DNA of 64,000 nucleotides from Oscillospiraceae bacterium (GTDB lineage: Bacteria > Bacillota > Clostridia > Oscillospirales > Ruminococcaceae): assembly GCA_017465665.1 (NCBI GenBank), contig JAFTVU010000030.1, positions 62,001-126,000 of the forward strand, in the 5' to 3' direction. Positions 17,401 through 26,556 of this stretch are shown piece by piece; within the stretch, counting starts at the first letter, position 1; each line of letters begins with the position of its first letter. The position numbers and the translations under genes are program-made. The notes under the pieces are model-generated. The model saw only the letters and a list, made by a program, of their open reading frames with translations. It did not search any database and had not been told where the DNA came from.

Positions 17401-20187
17401 CAAACGGTATTAACTGGGTCTTTCGATACTCCAAATAATGTAACCCTATATGATAAATACGATGCTTCAGAAGAGTTACTACAAGCTTTTAAGGATACTC
17501 AGAACGGGATTCTCGTAAATCATAATTCTTGGGGTGAAATAACTCCTCTCGCGCAGTTTATAGAGATGTCGATGAGGGGTGTAGCTTCTTCTGATGGGGA
17601 TATAGCTAAGGTTTACCGCGAGGTTCTTGATGACCTTGGTGTTTCTTCAATGGACGAGATTACTTTATCGGAAATAGAAGCGCTTGTAAAGCAATACAAA
17701 GACGAAGTATTTTTAGTGAACCAAGGGGTGAAGCTTGCCCTTTCTACGCAACTAGAAAGCAACGATGAGTATTATAAACTTTCTGAGTCTGCTCGTTCGA
17801 TGGTATCCTCTATTGTTGATAGTCTATCTCAAGATAAGGATTTCTTAGCGGATGCAACTAATAATATTAACAATATTTCTGTAGCTGCAGTTAAGATAAT
17901 TAACGCCGTAGATAACAGCGAACTAGTTTCTCTGTATAACCAGATGAATACGCTTAATAAACAGCTCAACGAAAACAAGATAGGTTATCAGGATTACCTT
18001 GACGCAATGTATGATATCAGCACTCAGGCTAACGCTATTGCTACAGAGGAGGGCGTGGATGTTTCAACTCTGTTCGACTTTAGTGTGCAGCAGGGTATGT
18101 TTGATGAATATACGGAGCAGATCATTAAGGAATATAAAGCTTCTCTGCAGAGAGCTTTTGAAGCTGAAAACCCTGAACCAAAATCTATATTCAATTCCGA
18201 AGATCCTGTACCTGACTCTGAAATACTCAACCCTTTTAATCAAGATGAGATAAATACAGAAAGAAAGAAATATAACACATGGATAGAAAGAGGTAAGGAT
18301 TATATCTCTGGCCTATGGAACTCCGAGCTCGAAGAGCACATCAACAATCTCCCCGCTAACAAGCTTAGCTTTGCAGCTGAGATGGATATCGACCCAACAT
18401 GGGATATCGAGGAGTTTGACGCTGAGCTGGAAAAGCAGATGGCAAAGGCTCAGGAGAAGAGACAGGTAGAATTCAATCTGCTTGATGCAGGAAATCAGGA
18501 GCATATCAACACTTATATCGAATCACTTGAAAAGGTAAGTACTCTTGCTAAGGGTGCGGAAATGAGCAGCGCGGAGCTTCTTCAGTTCATGATGCAGTTC
18601 CCTGACTTTGACTGGGAGCGCTACGGCATTACTGGCGAGGAAGGCGTTGGAGATTTTGGAGCGGCGGCTATTGCTATGGCTGGAACAGCTCTGGATGATC
18701 TGATGCTTATGCTTCCCGATGCGGATGATGCAACTATCAAGTTGTTTAAGGATATGGCTGCTACAGCGAGAGAAGCGGCTGATGAGATAGATGGTATAAC
18801 CGAAGCTATCGATAAGGCGTCCTCTTTTAAAGATACGATGAAATCAGTTGATAGCGACCTTGCTAAATACGGCAGGCTGACCGCTGACACATTAAAGTCT
18901 ATCGTATCGGATATCCCCGAAATGGAGGATGCGGTGCGCGATTATATCCTTGGCAACATCGAACAGGAAGCGTTCCTCAACGAATACAAGAATAAGCAGA
19001 AGCTGGCACAGGACGAGCTTTACTATAAGCTGGTCGGCAAACTGGACGCGGCTGCTGTAAACTATATGAAAGACAATTACGGCGTAGACCTTTCCAACTG
19101 TAAAAACTATCTTGACGCTAAACTTGAGCTATACAAACAGCTGGTAGTAGCGAACGAGATATACGGCAAGTATATCAGTGAAAGCGGTAAGGCGGATTTT
19201 GCTGGGCTGTTCAATGATACAGGTAGCGATAGCGATATGGCATACCTTAGCCAGTTACGTGTTAAGTACCTTACGGCGCTTAACGACCTGTTCGGCACAC
19301 TGGATGGAAGTTACGAGGGAATATTCGCAGACCTGTTTGCTCCCGAGGAAATGGAAGAGGTTAATAATATCCTCAGTGAGATGGTGTCGCTGTATGACCA
19401 GATATTCAGCGGAATAAAGAATGTTGCTGAGCTTCGCATTGAATCGCTGGAAGCTGAAAAGGAAGCTCTTGAAGAAAAGAATGAGGAAGAACAGAAAGAG
19501 ATAGATCTTATCAAGGCTAAGCAGCAGCTTGAGGATGCGCGTAATAACAAGGTTATCCGTGAGTATCATGAAGGACAGGGTTTTATCTGGGCGGCTGACC
19601 AGAAAGCTATAGCAGAGGCTGAAGAAAATTTAGCAGAGACGGAAAAGAACGCACAGGTAGACGCGATAGATAAGCAGATAGAGGCTATCAATAAATACGT
19701 GGATAGCATAGATGATATTACAGAAGCAGTTGAGCGGCAGAAGAATATCAGCGCGGCTATGAGCTACCTTGGTATTACAAACCCCGAGGAGCTGCTGAGT
19801 CTTTCCGATGAGCAGATAAAGTCTTTTGCGGCAAACTATCAGAGCCTTTCTCTTGCCAGCGACAAAAAGGATAATGCGGAGAAGATATCTCAGTACGCTA
19901 CGCTTACAGATGAGCAGATAGCTCAGATGTTTGGCAGTAACTTTGGTATTACTATGCAGAACCTTATCAATAGCTGGGATGGTTCTTATTTCATCCCTGA
20001 TGTGGTACAGCAGTTCGTGGAGACAGAAAAGAAAGCTATCGAGGCGGCTAAGGCGTCTGCGGAAACAGGCACTACCGAAACGCCGACACAGAGAAATATT
20101 TACATTGAGAATATCAATGTGACATACTCTGGCGACAGCTTTGAAGAAATACTGCACGAGGCTACACGCTACGCATATACGCATTAA
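14329..20187 (+). CDS. Phage tail tape measure protein, 5'-truncated
   Basis: A frame of 1,952 residues. It has a TP901-type core domain near residues 350-620, helical and coiled-coil regions, a hydrophobic Gly/Ala segment near residues 863-890, and a long charged coiled coil near 1700-1800. It sets tail length and is injected with DNA; this size implies a long tail. The first about 15 codons are the antisense of intein sequence and the ATG at 14329 has no ribosome site, so the true 5' end is lost. It may not be translated. The 3' end is intact and ends before a terminator. Confidence 0.88.
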   Translation: MLLGKVLGVSILYSAAEKYVTGVINQKEAEATRGAYDTYMRLLREYYATRIQEIREGKSNTDSSAILEKADSVYAAIGSMGLTDKTLDTSVEKLKTERDLMVGKVELYTKLENAIKEYNAERIKLLGMDVEAEGYSEQQKYVQELLDSVSNLKRVANDPENALYNKGMEKNAQALERQMDAEYKTAQKRITLQNNINNWRTKNERAAHVYADNIREIEEEIADAQGDALEKLNDRFSSINAEAQSRGLKGRNPTAQEIANNITSAEMLMGKLNQLLAGASGKAFTEFDTEIERTKLAITAAMDEVWGVDDKFIGGNPETLKEAKRQLKELTTQFEQAGYKGKNAFTNIDKAARGLFNLFGGGIIISQIKSQFTDAYQSIVMLDSAFANIRMTMSMSNAEMRELGDNSIQLSKKLGITLDSVMQAATIYANENISINDIIARAEPTALLASAANMEATAAADLIQGVVYQFDLDDSAESLMRVVDSIEAISAATGVEFKRSIEQISEGIQASGAIAHASGYSYQEFAAQIGNLVERTRRSGSEVANGLKMIFARLGQNLEGDATEEEISKAEKAYASLGIALRDGTDDFRDLPDVFEELSVKWQTMTDTEKAYIAEVSAGNRNRSVFMSMMDGYASTLGLVETAEQSAGFALEANADRMDAYEAKLGKLKATLESFYNNLVDTTGLEIAVEGLTTIAEGVDTLTNKIPVLSDAVRALGAGFIALSIPNIVNELKQSQSGLGAVLRAVTGNHEKANAVKEAIRNKGAEWAAKIEEKRQQKQANKEQQESIIIKTKTIAVNNAVTKSERTFGDTLDDTTKDINENSAALDNNSKKIRENMMLNEAAENVNKNDVNTPTAPTNKTGDAGILAALGLTKANIIAALVTVAITLIIGGINKAIEKQEELRQEYEDTLNVVAQSTKEYANNNKSMKDTADELHKLIPIYESLSKGVNSYGHNISLSAEAYETYKDTVTRIAELSPDLVAGHNNEQLALLSVAKAAGNAADEYARMAKNAALASAKDTMDNAQTVLTGSFDTPNNVTLYDKYDASEELLQAFKDTQNGILVNHNSWGEITPLAQFIEMSMRGVASSDGDIAKVYREVLDDLGVSSMDEITLSEIEALVKQYKDEVFLVNQGVKLALSTQLESNDEYYKLSESARSMVSSIVDSLSQDKDFLADATNNINNISVAAVKIINAVDNSELVSLYNQMNTLNKQLNENKIGYQDYLDAMYDISTQANAIATEEGVDVSTLFDFSVQQGMFDEYTEQIIKEYKASLQRAFEAENPEPKSIFNSEDPVPDSEILNPFNQDEINTERKKYNTWIERGKDYISGLWNSELEEHINNLPANKLSFAAEMDIDPTWDIEEFDAELEKQMAKAQEKRQVEFNLLDAGNQEHINTYIESLEKVSTLAKGAEMSSAELLQFMMQFPDFDWERYGITGEEGVGDFGAAAIAMAGTALDDLMLMLPDADDATIKLFKDMAATAREAADEIDGITEAIDKASSFKDTMKSVDSDLAKYGRLTADTLKSIVSDIPEMEDAVRDYILGNIEQEAFLNEYKNKQKLAQDELYYKLVGKLDAAAVNYMKDNYGVDLSNCKNYLDAKLELYKQLVVANEIYGKYISESGKADFAGLFNDTGSDSDMAYLSQLRVKYLTALNDLFGTLDGSYEGIFADLFAPEEMEEVNNILSEMVSLYDQIFSGIKNVAELRIESLEAEKEALEEKNEEEQKEIDLIKAKQQLEDARNNKVIREYHEGQGFIWAADQKAIAEAEENLAETEKNAQVDAIDKQIEAINKYVDSIDDITEAVERQKNISAAMSYLGITNPEELLSLSDEQIKSFAANYQSLSLASDKKDNAEKISQYATLTDEQIAQMFGSNFGITMQNLINSWDGSYFIPDVVQQFVETEKKAIEAAKASAETGTTETPTQRNIYIENINVTYSGDSFEEILHEATRYAYTH

Positions 20188-20242
20188 GTTGATGAGGGTG
20201 TACATTTGTATGCCCTCTCAATGGCGTTTCAATTGAAACAAA

Positions 20243-20270
20243 AAAGGCTCCTTTCAGAGCCTCTTTTATT
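20243..20270. terminator. Terminator between tape measure and convergent gene
   Basis: AGGCTC and GAGCCT flank a CTTTCA loop, with A-rich bases before and CTTTTATT after, so it may serve both converging transcripts. It overlaps the end of the minus-strand gene by two bases. Confidence 0.7.
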
Positions 20271-21012
20271 ATGGGTAAGATTCTTCAAAGGAACGGAATG
20301 GGGGCGGTGTGTAGGAGGGGTTGGTTTTACGTATCAGTTCGGTTGTGTCATTTGCAACGCTTTGATGAACTGGTTGATTTTCAAATGAAAGCAGGATATC
20401 GCAATGTAACTTATTCGAGTGGATCAAAAGTAAAGATAGTGTTTCTTTGATGGCGGCAAAATTATCTGGTTTAACTTTTATATTAATATCATAGCACGTA
20501 CTATATATATCTCTAAGCATGATTATAACATCAACCAGTGGTTCTAAACCCAAAGAAACCTTATCCGTTTTTATTTTGCTAACAGCTTTAGGTGTAAAAT
20601 GATCCGCAACTATGATACACTGATTTACTATAGACTCTATTCTCTCAATTCTCTCCTCTATAGGCAGTTCTTCGGGTAATATCATAGGGATAACCATTTT
20701 AGTTGTGTACTGAGCATATTGCTTGGCGCCATATTTTTCTGGCTCTAGCTCTATTTTGTAAATAAAGCGATTAAGATTTGCAAGATAATGATGTGGATCA
20801 AGTTCTAAAACTTTATCAGTATATTCAAGAGCCTTAGTTATATCTCCAGCGTCTACACATTTTTCTCTCATAAAATCATACCGCTCTATTATCTCGCTAG
20901 TATCTTTATTATGCTCAGGAATAACCTTAGTGCCACAAAACAAACACTCATAGAACGCCCCTACTTTAATAAAATCATTACCGCCACAAGAAGAACAAAT
21001 AAAACTCTGCAT
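20269..21012 (-). CDS. Zinc-ribbon/TPR-like accessory protein
   Basis: 247 residues. The N-terminal zinc ribbon has two CxxC knuckles (ICSSCGG and CLFCG). A helical region with a TPR-like repeat follows (ALEYTDKVLELDPHHYLA near residues 62-79) and then a longer helical domain. It has GAGGTGA before the ATG. It lies on the opposite strand inside the tail-gene run beside the BRO gene, as a moron would. The function is unknown; a regulatory or host-interaction role is inferred from location only. Confidence 0.7.
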   Translation of the reverse strand: MQSFICSSCGGNDFIKVGAFYECLFCGTKVIPEHNKDTSEIIERYDFMREKCVDAGDITKALEYTDKVLELDPHHYLANLNRFIYKIELEPEKYGAKQYAQYTTKMVIPMILPEELPIEERIERIESIVNQCIIVADHFTPKAVSKIKTDKVSLGLEPLVDVIIMLRDIYSTCYDINIKVKPDNFAAIKETLSLLLIHSNKLHCDILLSFENQPVHQSVANDTTELIRKTNPSYTPPPFRSFEESYP

Positions 21013-21106
21013 ATTATCACCTCATTTAAATTATAACACCTCTTCCTTGTTAATGTCAAGGGTATGTGTCTTTTATTATTTACATGGAAATTATCTTTAG
21101 AAAGAC

Positions 21107-21134
21107 TTGACAGATTAGTACACAGTGATATAAT
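21107..21134 (+). promoter_or_regulatory. BRO gene promoter (copy of the integrase promoter)
   Basis: TTGACA (21107-21112), 16-bp spacer, TATAAT (21129-21134). Nearly identical over 30 bp to the promoter at 9810-9837, spacer included, which makes co-regulation likely. Confidence 0.75.
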
Positions 21135-21206
21135 ACAACCAGAATAAAACAACACTGTTGCTATTATTCTAAAGACATAATTTATTATTAAGGAGGCTTT
21201 ACTATT

Positions 21207-22007
21207 ATGACAGATGTAGTAAACGAAAAGAAAGAAGCAAGAACTCAGGTATCAGTATTTGAAAGTGAAGAGTTCGGAAGTGTAAGAACGGTGCGCGAGG
21301 GAGATAAGGTGCTGTTCTGTGGTTCAGATGTAGCTAAGGCACTCGGATACACCAATGCCCGAAAAGCATTATCAGACCATTGCAGGTATGTAACGAAACG
21401 TTACGCACCTCATCCCCAGTCCCAAAATAAGACCATCGAAATGTCTTTCATCTCCGAGGGTGATGTTTACCGCCTTATCGCACATAGCAAACTCCCCGCT
21501 GCAGAGAAGTTTGAGAGCTGGGTATTTGATGAAGTTCTTCCTACTATCAGACAGACGGGCGGCTATGTGGATAGCGGCAGAGAGGCGGAGTTTATTAAAT
21601 TCTACTTTCCCTCATTCTCCGAGGACACTAAGCTCACCATGGTGCTTGATTTAAAGGGGCAGAACGCTAAGCTTAGGGATACTCTTGAGACGCAGAAGCC
21701 GAAGGTAGAGTTCGCGGACGCAGTACTCGCATCCGATGATAGTATAAGTATGGGTACTATGTCTAAGCTTCTGTGTAAGAAAGGAACTAAGATAGGGCGC
21801 ACAAGATTATTCAAGCTGTTGAGAGACAATAAGGTGCTGATGGATAATAACGAACCTTATCAGGCATACGTTGAGAACGGATGGTTTGAGGTAGTGGAGA
21901 AAACATATCTGCTGCCATCGGGCAAGGTAAACATCTGGCGCACTACCAAGGTTAAGCCGAGAGGTCAGGTTGGTATCTCGAAGCTTGTTAAGAAAGTAAT
22001 CGCATAA
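21207..22007 (+). CDS. BRO-N/KilAC-domain phage antirepressor-like protein
   Basis: 266 residues. The BRO N-terminal domain covers about 14-120 (VREGDKVLFCGSDVAKALGY; later FISEGDVYRLIAHSKLPAAEKFESWVFDEVLPTIR split across the domain). A C-terminal KilAC-like domain covers about 170-260 (MSKLLCKKG, RLFKLLRDNKVL). Such proteins bind DNA and often counteract phage repressors. AAGGAGG precedes the ATG. It sits as a monocistronic insert between tape measure and distal tail genes, with its own promoter and terminator. Confidence 0.9.
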   Translation: MTDVVNEKKEARTQVSVFESEEFGSVRTVREGDKVLFCGSDVAKALGYTNARKALSDHCRYVTKRYAPHPQSQNKTIEMSFISEGDVYRLIAHSKLPAAEKFESWVFDEVLPTIRQTGGYVDSGREAEFIKFYFPSFSEDTKLTMVLDLKGQNAKLRDTLETQKPKVEFADAVLASDDSISMGTMSKLLCKKGTKIGRTRLFKLLRDNKVLMDNNEPYQAYVENGWFEVVEKTYLLPSGKVNIWRTTKVKPRGQVGISKLVKKVIA

Positions 22008-22013
22008 ATTATA

Positions 22014-22043
22014 AGAGGCTCTTTACACGGAGCCTCTTTTTAT
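22014..22043 (+). terminator. Terminator after the BRO gene
   Basis: AGAGGCTC pairs with GAGCCTCT around TTTACACG, followed by TTTTATATA. Confidence 0.85.
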
Positions 22044-22064
22044 ATAACCAGAAAGGAGAATAAT

Positions 22065-24071
22065 ATGATCTGTGATATTACCAACGCATCGCCTTGTAAT
22101 GTATCAGTCGATGCCGAACAAAGAGTTCAGTTTAAGTTTGTATTCTGGGGCGACGGCTGTACGGAGGCTAATGTTCTCCTTTACGATGTCACCGACCCTA
22201 CGATAGCGCCCGTGCGCCTGTATAAATTCCTGCACGATGAGCGCCGCACTTATTATAACGGCGAGGAGATTGACTGTAATTATTATAGACCAGCCGACCT
22301 TAACGGCGAATTTCTTAACGACCGCCGCTACATCTGGAAGGTACGCCTTTACGAGGATGTTGATCTGGATAACGGTAAGATACCCTCTGTTATTCATGAT
22401 AGTATTACCACTATGAAAGAGCCGTACTTCTTTGGTACGGTACAGGAGAGCCTTACGCCCAACGAGGAATTACTGGTATACATAGAGCCTAATCTGGATA
22501 TCACGCTTCCTATGTGGATGCGCATAGGCGACGATCCTACCTATCGTATCGTACTCAGCTATGATACAGTTACAGGGTTTTGTAAGCTTAAAAACAAATT
22601 CCCGACTTATCCTGCGGCGGGCTCTACATACTCGCTGAGCTCTGTGCGCTCATACGTCCCTACGAAAGAGAAAGAGATAAACCAGATATTCGTTGAGAAA
22701 GGGATTACTCAGTTCGCAAACGCGGAGTTCGTAGATACCCGACAGAGCGAAACGATAAACCCGTGGTACATAGAGTGTGCGCCCACAATGGAGGGCGGCG
22801 AGATCGGATACTACCCAATACTTGATTATAATAGCAGAACTGGACTGCTCACATTAGGCGGCGGATTCTCCCGCGTATTTGATGTGGGGACAGAGCTGGT
22901 AGTCAGAACGTGCTTTATTGATTCGCGCTACTTCCCTATTATGGCAAAAAAGACGCCCTACTTTAAAGATATGAGTGTTCTGCCCGTTGAGATGTGCGGC
23001 GAGAATATTCGCTTCTATTCTAATGGTATGACTTCCAAATCTCTGATTAAGTATTATTGGCTGGATATCTATGAGGATGATGTGTTGATAGAGACTACGC
23101 AGCGCATTTTTATGGCGAAGCTGGATTACTATTACCGCAAAGCAAGACCAGGCAAGAGCTATCACGCGGTATTCCATGTTGTAACGCAGGATGGGATGAC
23201 TAATCAGGAGGATGCGCCGTGGTTTCCCTCTGCAACGGTTTCTACGGCAACGAATGTATCCTCTGTGTTTATGATAAACCCGCAGTCTGTAAGCATCCCC
23301 GATATGTATGCGGAGTATGATAGCGAAAGACATGCGGTTCGCTTTGAGTGGGTAGGGTCTCTCGATTACGGTTTTAAGGTGCTGCGCAAGGATGCGGACG
23401 GAATAAAGCTTGTAGGTCATTTCCACGGTGAGACCTTTTATGATTACACATGCGCCGCGAACACTACGTACACGTATTATATAATCCCATATATCAAAGG
23501 TAGTGACGGGAAGTGCACATTCTACGCAGAACAGGAGCTTGAGTTGACTACTCCTCGCTTCCGTGAATGGTCTGTGTACGGGCTTCGCAAACAGCCTTTT
23601 ACCGCGCTCGCCAAAGATGATACTCGCATCTGGTATCCGTATCAGGACGGGCTGTATGAATACGAGGTAGAGGATTATTGGTGCGCTGCATTCGACCTTG
23701 AGCCGCACACCGCATTCACACAGAACCTTAACCGCACTCTGTACACGGGGGATCATCCAAAGCCTGTGGCAGTTGTCGGCAGCAATAATTACGACAGCTT
23801 CTCGCTGAGCTTCTCACTTGGTAAGGTAGAATGTCCGCGCAGACGAATTGTGCTGGGGACTATCAGCGATATCAAGGCGTGGAAAGAGTTTCTGGCGAAA
23901 GGCAATCTGGTTATTCTGAAAGACCCTGACGGTAATATGTGGGCTGGGGCGCTCACTGCGAACACTTATGATAAGACTTATTACGGAAGCCGCGTAGAGT
24001 ATAAGGTAAATATAGACTTTACAGAAACGACACCTATGGATAAAGTACTTATTACGGAATGGGGTGTGTAA
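22065..24071 (+). CDS. Phage tail structural protein (distal-tail-like) with Fn3-like domain
   Basis: 668 residues, beta-rich, with no signal or membrane segments. A fibronectin III-like stretch lies near 420-490 (ending YTCAANTTYTYYIIPY). The C-terminal region (about 560-668) resembles the end of distal tail proteins that cap the tube and hold the baseplate. It follows the tape measure region and abuts the baseplate hub gene with no gap (stop at 24071, next ATG 24072), the usual siphophage order. AAAGGAG precedes the ATG. The exact position in the virion is inferred. Confidence 0.7.
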   Translation: MICDITNASPCNVSVDAEQRVQFKFVFWGDGCTEANVLLYDVTDPTIAPVRLYKFLHDERRTYYNGEEIDCNYYRPADLNGEFLNDRRYIWKVRLYEDVDLDNGKIPSVIHDSITTMKEPYFFGTVQESLTPNEELLVYIEPNLDITLPMWMRIGDDPTYRIVLSYDTVTGFCKLKNKFPTYPAAGSTYSLSSVRSYVPTKEKEINQIFVEKGITQFANAEFVDTRQSETINPWYIECAPTMEGGEIGYYPILDYNSRTGLLTLGGGFSRVFDVGTELVVRTCFIDSRYFPIMAKKTPYFKDMSVLPVEMCGENIRFYSNGMTSKSLIKYYWLDIYEDDVLIETTQRIFMAKLDYYYRKARPGKSYHAVFHVVTQDGMTNQEDAPWFPSATVSTATNVSSVFMINPQSVSIPDMYAEYDSERHAVRFEWVGSLDYGFKVLRKDADGIKLVGHFHGETFYDYTCAANTTYTYYIIPYIKGSDGKCTFYAEQELELTTPRFREWSVYGLRKQPFTALAKDDTRIWYPYQDGLYEYEVEDYWCAAFDLEPHTAFTQNLNRTLYTGDHPKPVAVVGSNNYDSFSLSFSLGKVECPRRRIVLGTISDIKAWKEFLAKGNLVILKDPDGNMWAGALTANTYDKTYYGSRVEYKVNIDFTETTPMDKVLITEWGV

Positions 24072-25253
24072 ATGGCTGATATTTACAATTGCTTTGATAC
24101 CACCTACATTGATTTATGCAAGAATAAACTGCGCAGATACCGCTATAAGCTTGAGATACTTGATTGGTACGAGTTTGTTACTAAAGAAATATCTGATGAG
24201 CTTATAGACAGTGGCTCTATTACTATTAACCGTTCTCAGGGCGTGCGCCGCAGTTGCTCACTCACACTGTTCAACTTCGACAGTGAGACAGAGCCGAGCT
24301 ACAACAGCGACTTCTGGCTGACAAAGAAGTTTAAGTTATGGTGTGGTATCGAGGATGAATCCACGGGAAATATATACTGGTTTCCGCAGGGTGTGTATCT
24401 TACCACACAATTCAACATTACGAGTGATTGCAAGCTACAGATAACAGGTGTTGATAAATTCGGCTTGTTCACTGCTGACTTTAACGCAAGTATACTTACT
24501 GCAGAACATCGCATCGCAAGAGGAAAGAAGATAGTGATGGCTATACGCGATATTATCAGGATGTCGATGGGTAACAAGCGTATCTGCGACCCGATAGAGC
24601 CGTTGTTTGACGCAGACCTGTTTGACGAGGAAGTACCGTACGATATATCGGTATCTGCGGGGCAGTATATTGGTGATATACTTGTGGAGCTGGCGCTCTG
24701 TCTGGGGGCGGATATCTACTACGATGGGCACGGCAGACTTTGCGTACATCGCGGCACAACAGATACCAGCTATGCTCAGCGTGGCGCTCAGTGGTATTTC
24801 GATAACCATGATATTAACGTTATATCGACAGGTACGGACAGTCAGCTAAGCACAGCGATTAATATGGTTACTGTTACGGGGACTGACGCAGATGAAGTGC
24901 ATCACTATTACACGGCGCGAAACACAAACCACGCCTCCCCTCTTAATATTTACGCGATCGGAGAGAGGGCGGCGGCAACTATAGAGACGGATATGGGATA
25001 CTCAGACCAGCGCTGTAAGGAATACGCCGAGTACTGGTTGCGTGAAAAATCCGTGCTTGCTCTGTCTGTAAGTATAGAGAGCATAGTTATACCGCATATG
25101 GATGCCGATCAGGTCATCGCTATTGATAGTGATGGAAGCGGCGACTATAAGCGCTATATCGTCAGCTCAGTGAATATTCCGTTTGGTAATATCGGCACGA
25201 TGTCGCTGAGTGTTACTAATGTGGTGGATTTACTTTATTATAACGAGATATAA
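24072..25253 (+). CDS. Phage baseplate hub / tail-associated protein (gp27-like)
   Basis: 393 residues. The beta-rich N-terminus sets up a strand-swapped segment (about 30-130: YRYKLEILDW; SITINRSQGVRRS). A middle helix pair and a C-terminal domain follow, like tail hub proteins of the prophage endopeptidase-tail/gp27 group. It would form the central ring at the tail tip. No protease or lysozyme catalytic motif is apparent. It is translated directly behind the 668-residue tail protein. Confidence 0.7.
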   Translation: MADIYNCFDTTYIDLCKNKLRRYRYKLEILDWYEFVTKEISDELIDSGSITINRSQGVRRSCSLTLFNFDSETEPSYNSDFWLTKKFKLWCGIEDESTGNIYWFPQGVYLTTQFNITSDCKLQITGVDKFGLFTADFNASILTAEHRIARGKKIVMAIRDIIRMSMGNKRICDPIEPLFDADLFDEEVPYDISVSAGQYIGDILVELALCLGADIYYDGHGRLCVHRGTTDTSYAQRGAQWYFDNHDINVISTGTDSQLSTAINMVTVTGTDADEVHHYYTARNTNHASPLNIYAIGERAAATIETDMGYSDQRCKEYAEYWLREKSVLALSVSIESIVIPHMDADQVIAIDSDGSGDYKRYIVSSVNIPFGNIGTMSLSVTNVVDLLYYNEI

Positions 25254-25264
25254 GGAGGCGTAGT

Positions 25265-25702
25265 ATGGATAAGCAGAAAGAAAACGGGAGCAAGAAAAAT
25301 TCTGTTACTGAATTTATGGCTCTGATAGATAATCGTGTGCAGCAACTTATCACAGCCGCGAGCGAACGTTTCTCAAAGCTCAGGAAAGGTACAGTTATAT
25401 CGTATGACGATGAGACCTACACAGCGCTGATACAGTTTGACGAGGATAAAGAAGGCAGTACATACGAGTTCGTTAATAAGACCGGTGAAAATCTTTTTGA
25501 GGGAGATCGCGTTGGGGTAACATACTACACGTCCGCTGCCCGTGGCATACTTTCAATACGTTACGGGGATCCCTCCCCTCTCAGTAATTACACTGGAGTT
25601 CTTGAGCCGATCACAGCAATCACTATCAATTCTGATACAGATTATATGGTATCTACTAATGCTGGTATTGAAAAGTATATCGCTGTATTTGAGGATGACT
25701 GA
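25265..25702 (+). CDS. Baseplate-associated OB-fold-like protein
   Basis: 145 residues: a helical N-terminus (about 1-40), then a compact beta domain (KGTVISYDDETYTALIQFD; GDRVGVTYY), as in OB-fold domains of phage spike and baseplate proteins. AAGGAGG precedes the ATG. Position after the hub gene fits a spike or hub adaptor. Family assignment is tentative. Confidence 0.6.
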   Translation: MDKQKENGSKKNSVTEFMALIDNRVQQLITAASERFSKLRKGTVISYDDETYTALIQFDEDKEGSTYEFVNKTGENLFEGDRVGVTYYTSAARGILSIRYGDPSPLSNYTGVLEPITAITINSDTDYMVSTNAGIEKYIAVFEDD

Positions 25703-25703
25703 T

Positions 25704-25877
25704 ATGAATGAGATGCAGTTTATAAAGGATGATAAGGGTAGGATTGTTACGGTGGTGCGCGGGGATAAATGCGCTCGGATAACATGGGCGAAAGATGATT
25801 TGGATATTGAGTTTTGCAACTTCGTAATAACAATAGCCTGCACGGGTAGAGGAGTTGGAGGTGAATACAGTGGCTGA
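25704..25877 (+). CDS. Small phage protein (57 aa)
   Basis: A 57-residue protein starting MNEMQFIKDDKGRIV, one base after the preceding stop and overlapping the next gene by 8 bases, which suggests coupled translation. It has a beta-rich basic core with two Cys. No family recognised. Confidence 0.55.
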   Translation: MNEMQFIKDDKGRIVTVVRGDKCARITWAKDDLDIEFCNFVITIACTGRGVGGEYSG

Positions 25878-26553
25878 TATCGATGAGAAGCGAATAACGG
25901 GCGTGTCGGATTCGGATGTTACGATACCGATACGCTGGAGTACAAATGCAAAGGACTTAAAATGGAATAATGCTATAGCGATGGGTGTTACTATCGCACG
26001 TACCATAGATAAGATGAATCTATGGGACGGGTATTTACATTTTAAGGAGCGTGTTAAGCCGCCTAGTATTCGTCAGCAGCTTGTACGAACCTCCCAGATA
26101 ACCGAGGAGCTTATACTGGATGTTCAGGAATACATTGACCTTGTATTTACAGAAATAGTTGATACTCGCATAAGACCTACGCGCGTATACACATCTGATA
26201 TATCTGCGGTTCTCCCCTACTCAGTTAATTCTACTTATTGCGAGGGAGATACTGTTATATATATTGTTATGGATAACCCTGTGTACTCGGATAATATAGC
26301 CGCGAATACGGGAGCATTTACAGTGACTGGCACATTCGGCGGCGTTATGTATACAATGCAGCCTGAAGCGGTAGAACTCAGCGATCACAATACTATTAAG
26401 CTAACTACTTCAAGTTTTGCGCAGGCTTCGGGAGAGGTAAGCGTTTTGTATAAAGCGGAGAACGGGAATATTATGCGCTATCTGGACGCAGAGAAACTGA
26501 ACAGCTTTAATACAACATTTACATATACTACAACATATTTGGAGGGAGAGTAA
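25870..26553 (+). CDS. Phage tail/baseplate protein
   Basis: About 227 residues. The GTG at 25870 has GGAGGTG six bases upstream and was preferred to a TTG at 25855. The N-terminal half is mixed alpha/beta with a conserved-looking WDGYLHF segment; the C-terminal half is beta-rich with Ig-like character (about 110-215). Located between baseplate and receptor-binding genes; probably a structural adaptor. No specific family recognised. Confidence 0.6.
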   Translation: MADIDEKRITGVSDSDVTIPIRWSTNAKDLKWNNAIAMGVTIARTIDKMNLWDGYLHFKERVKPPSIRQQLVRTSQITEELILDVQEYIDLVFTEIVDTRIRPTRVYTSDISAVLPYSVNSTYCEGDTVIYIVMDNPVYSDNIAANTGAFTVTGTFGGVMYTMQPEAVELSDHNTIKLTTSSFAQASGEVSVLYKAENGNIMRYLDAEKLNSFNTTFTYTTTYLEGE

Positions 26554-26556
26554 GAT

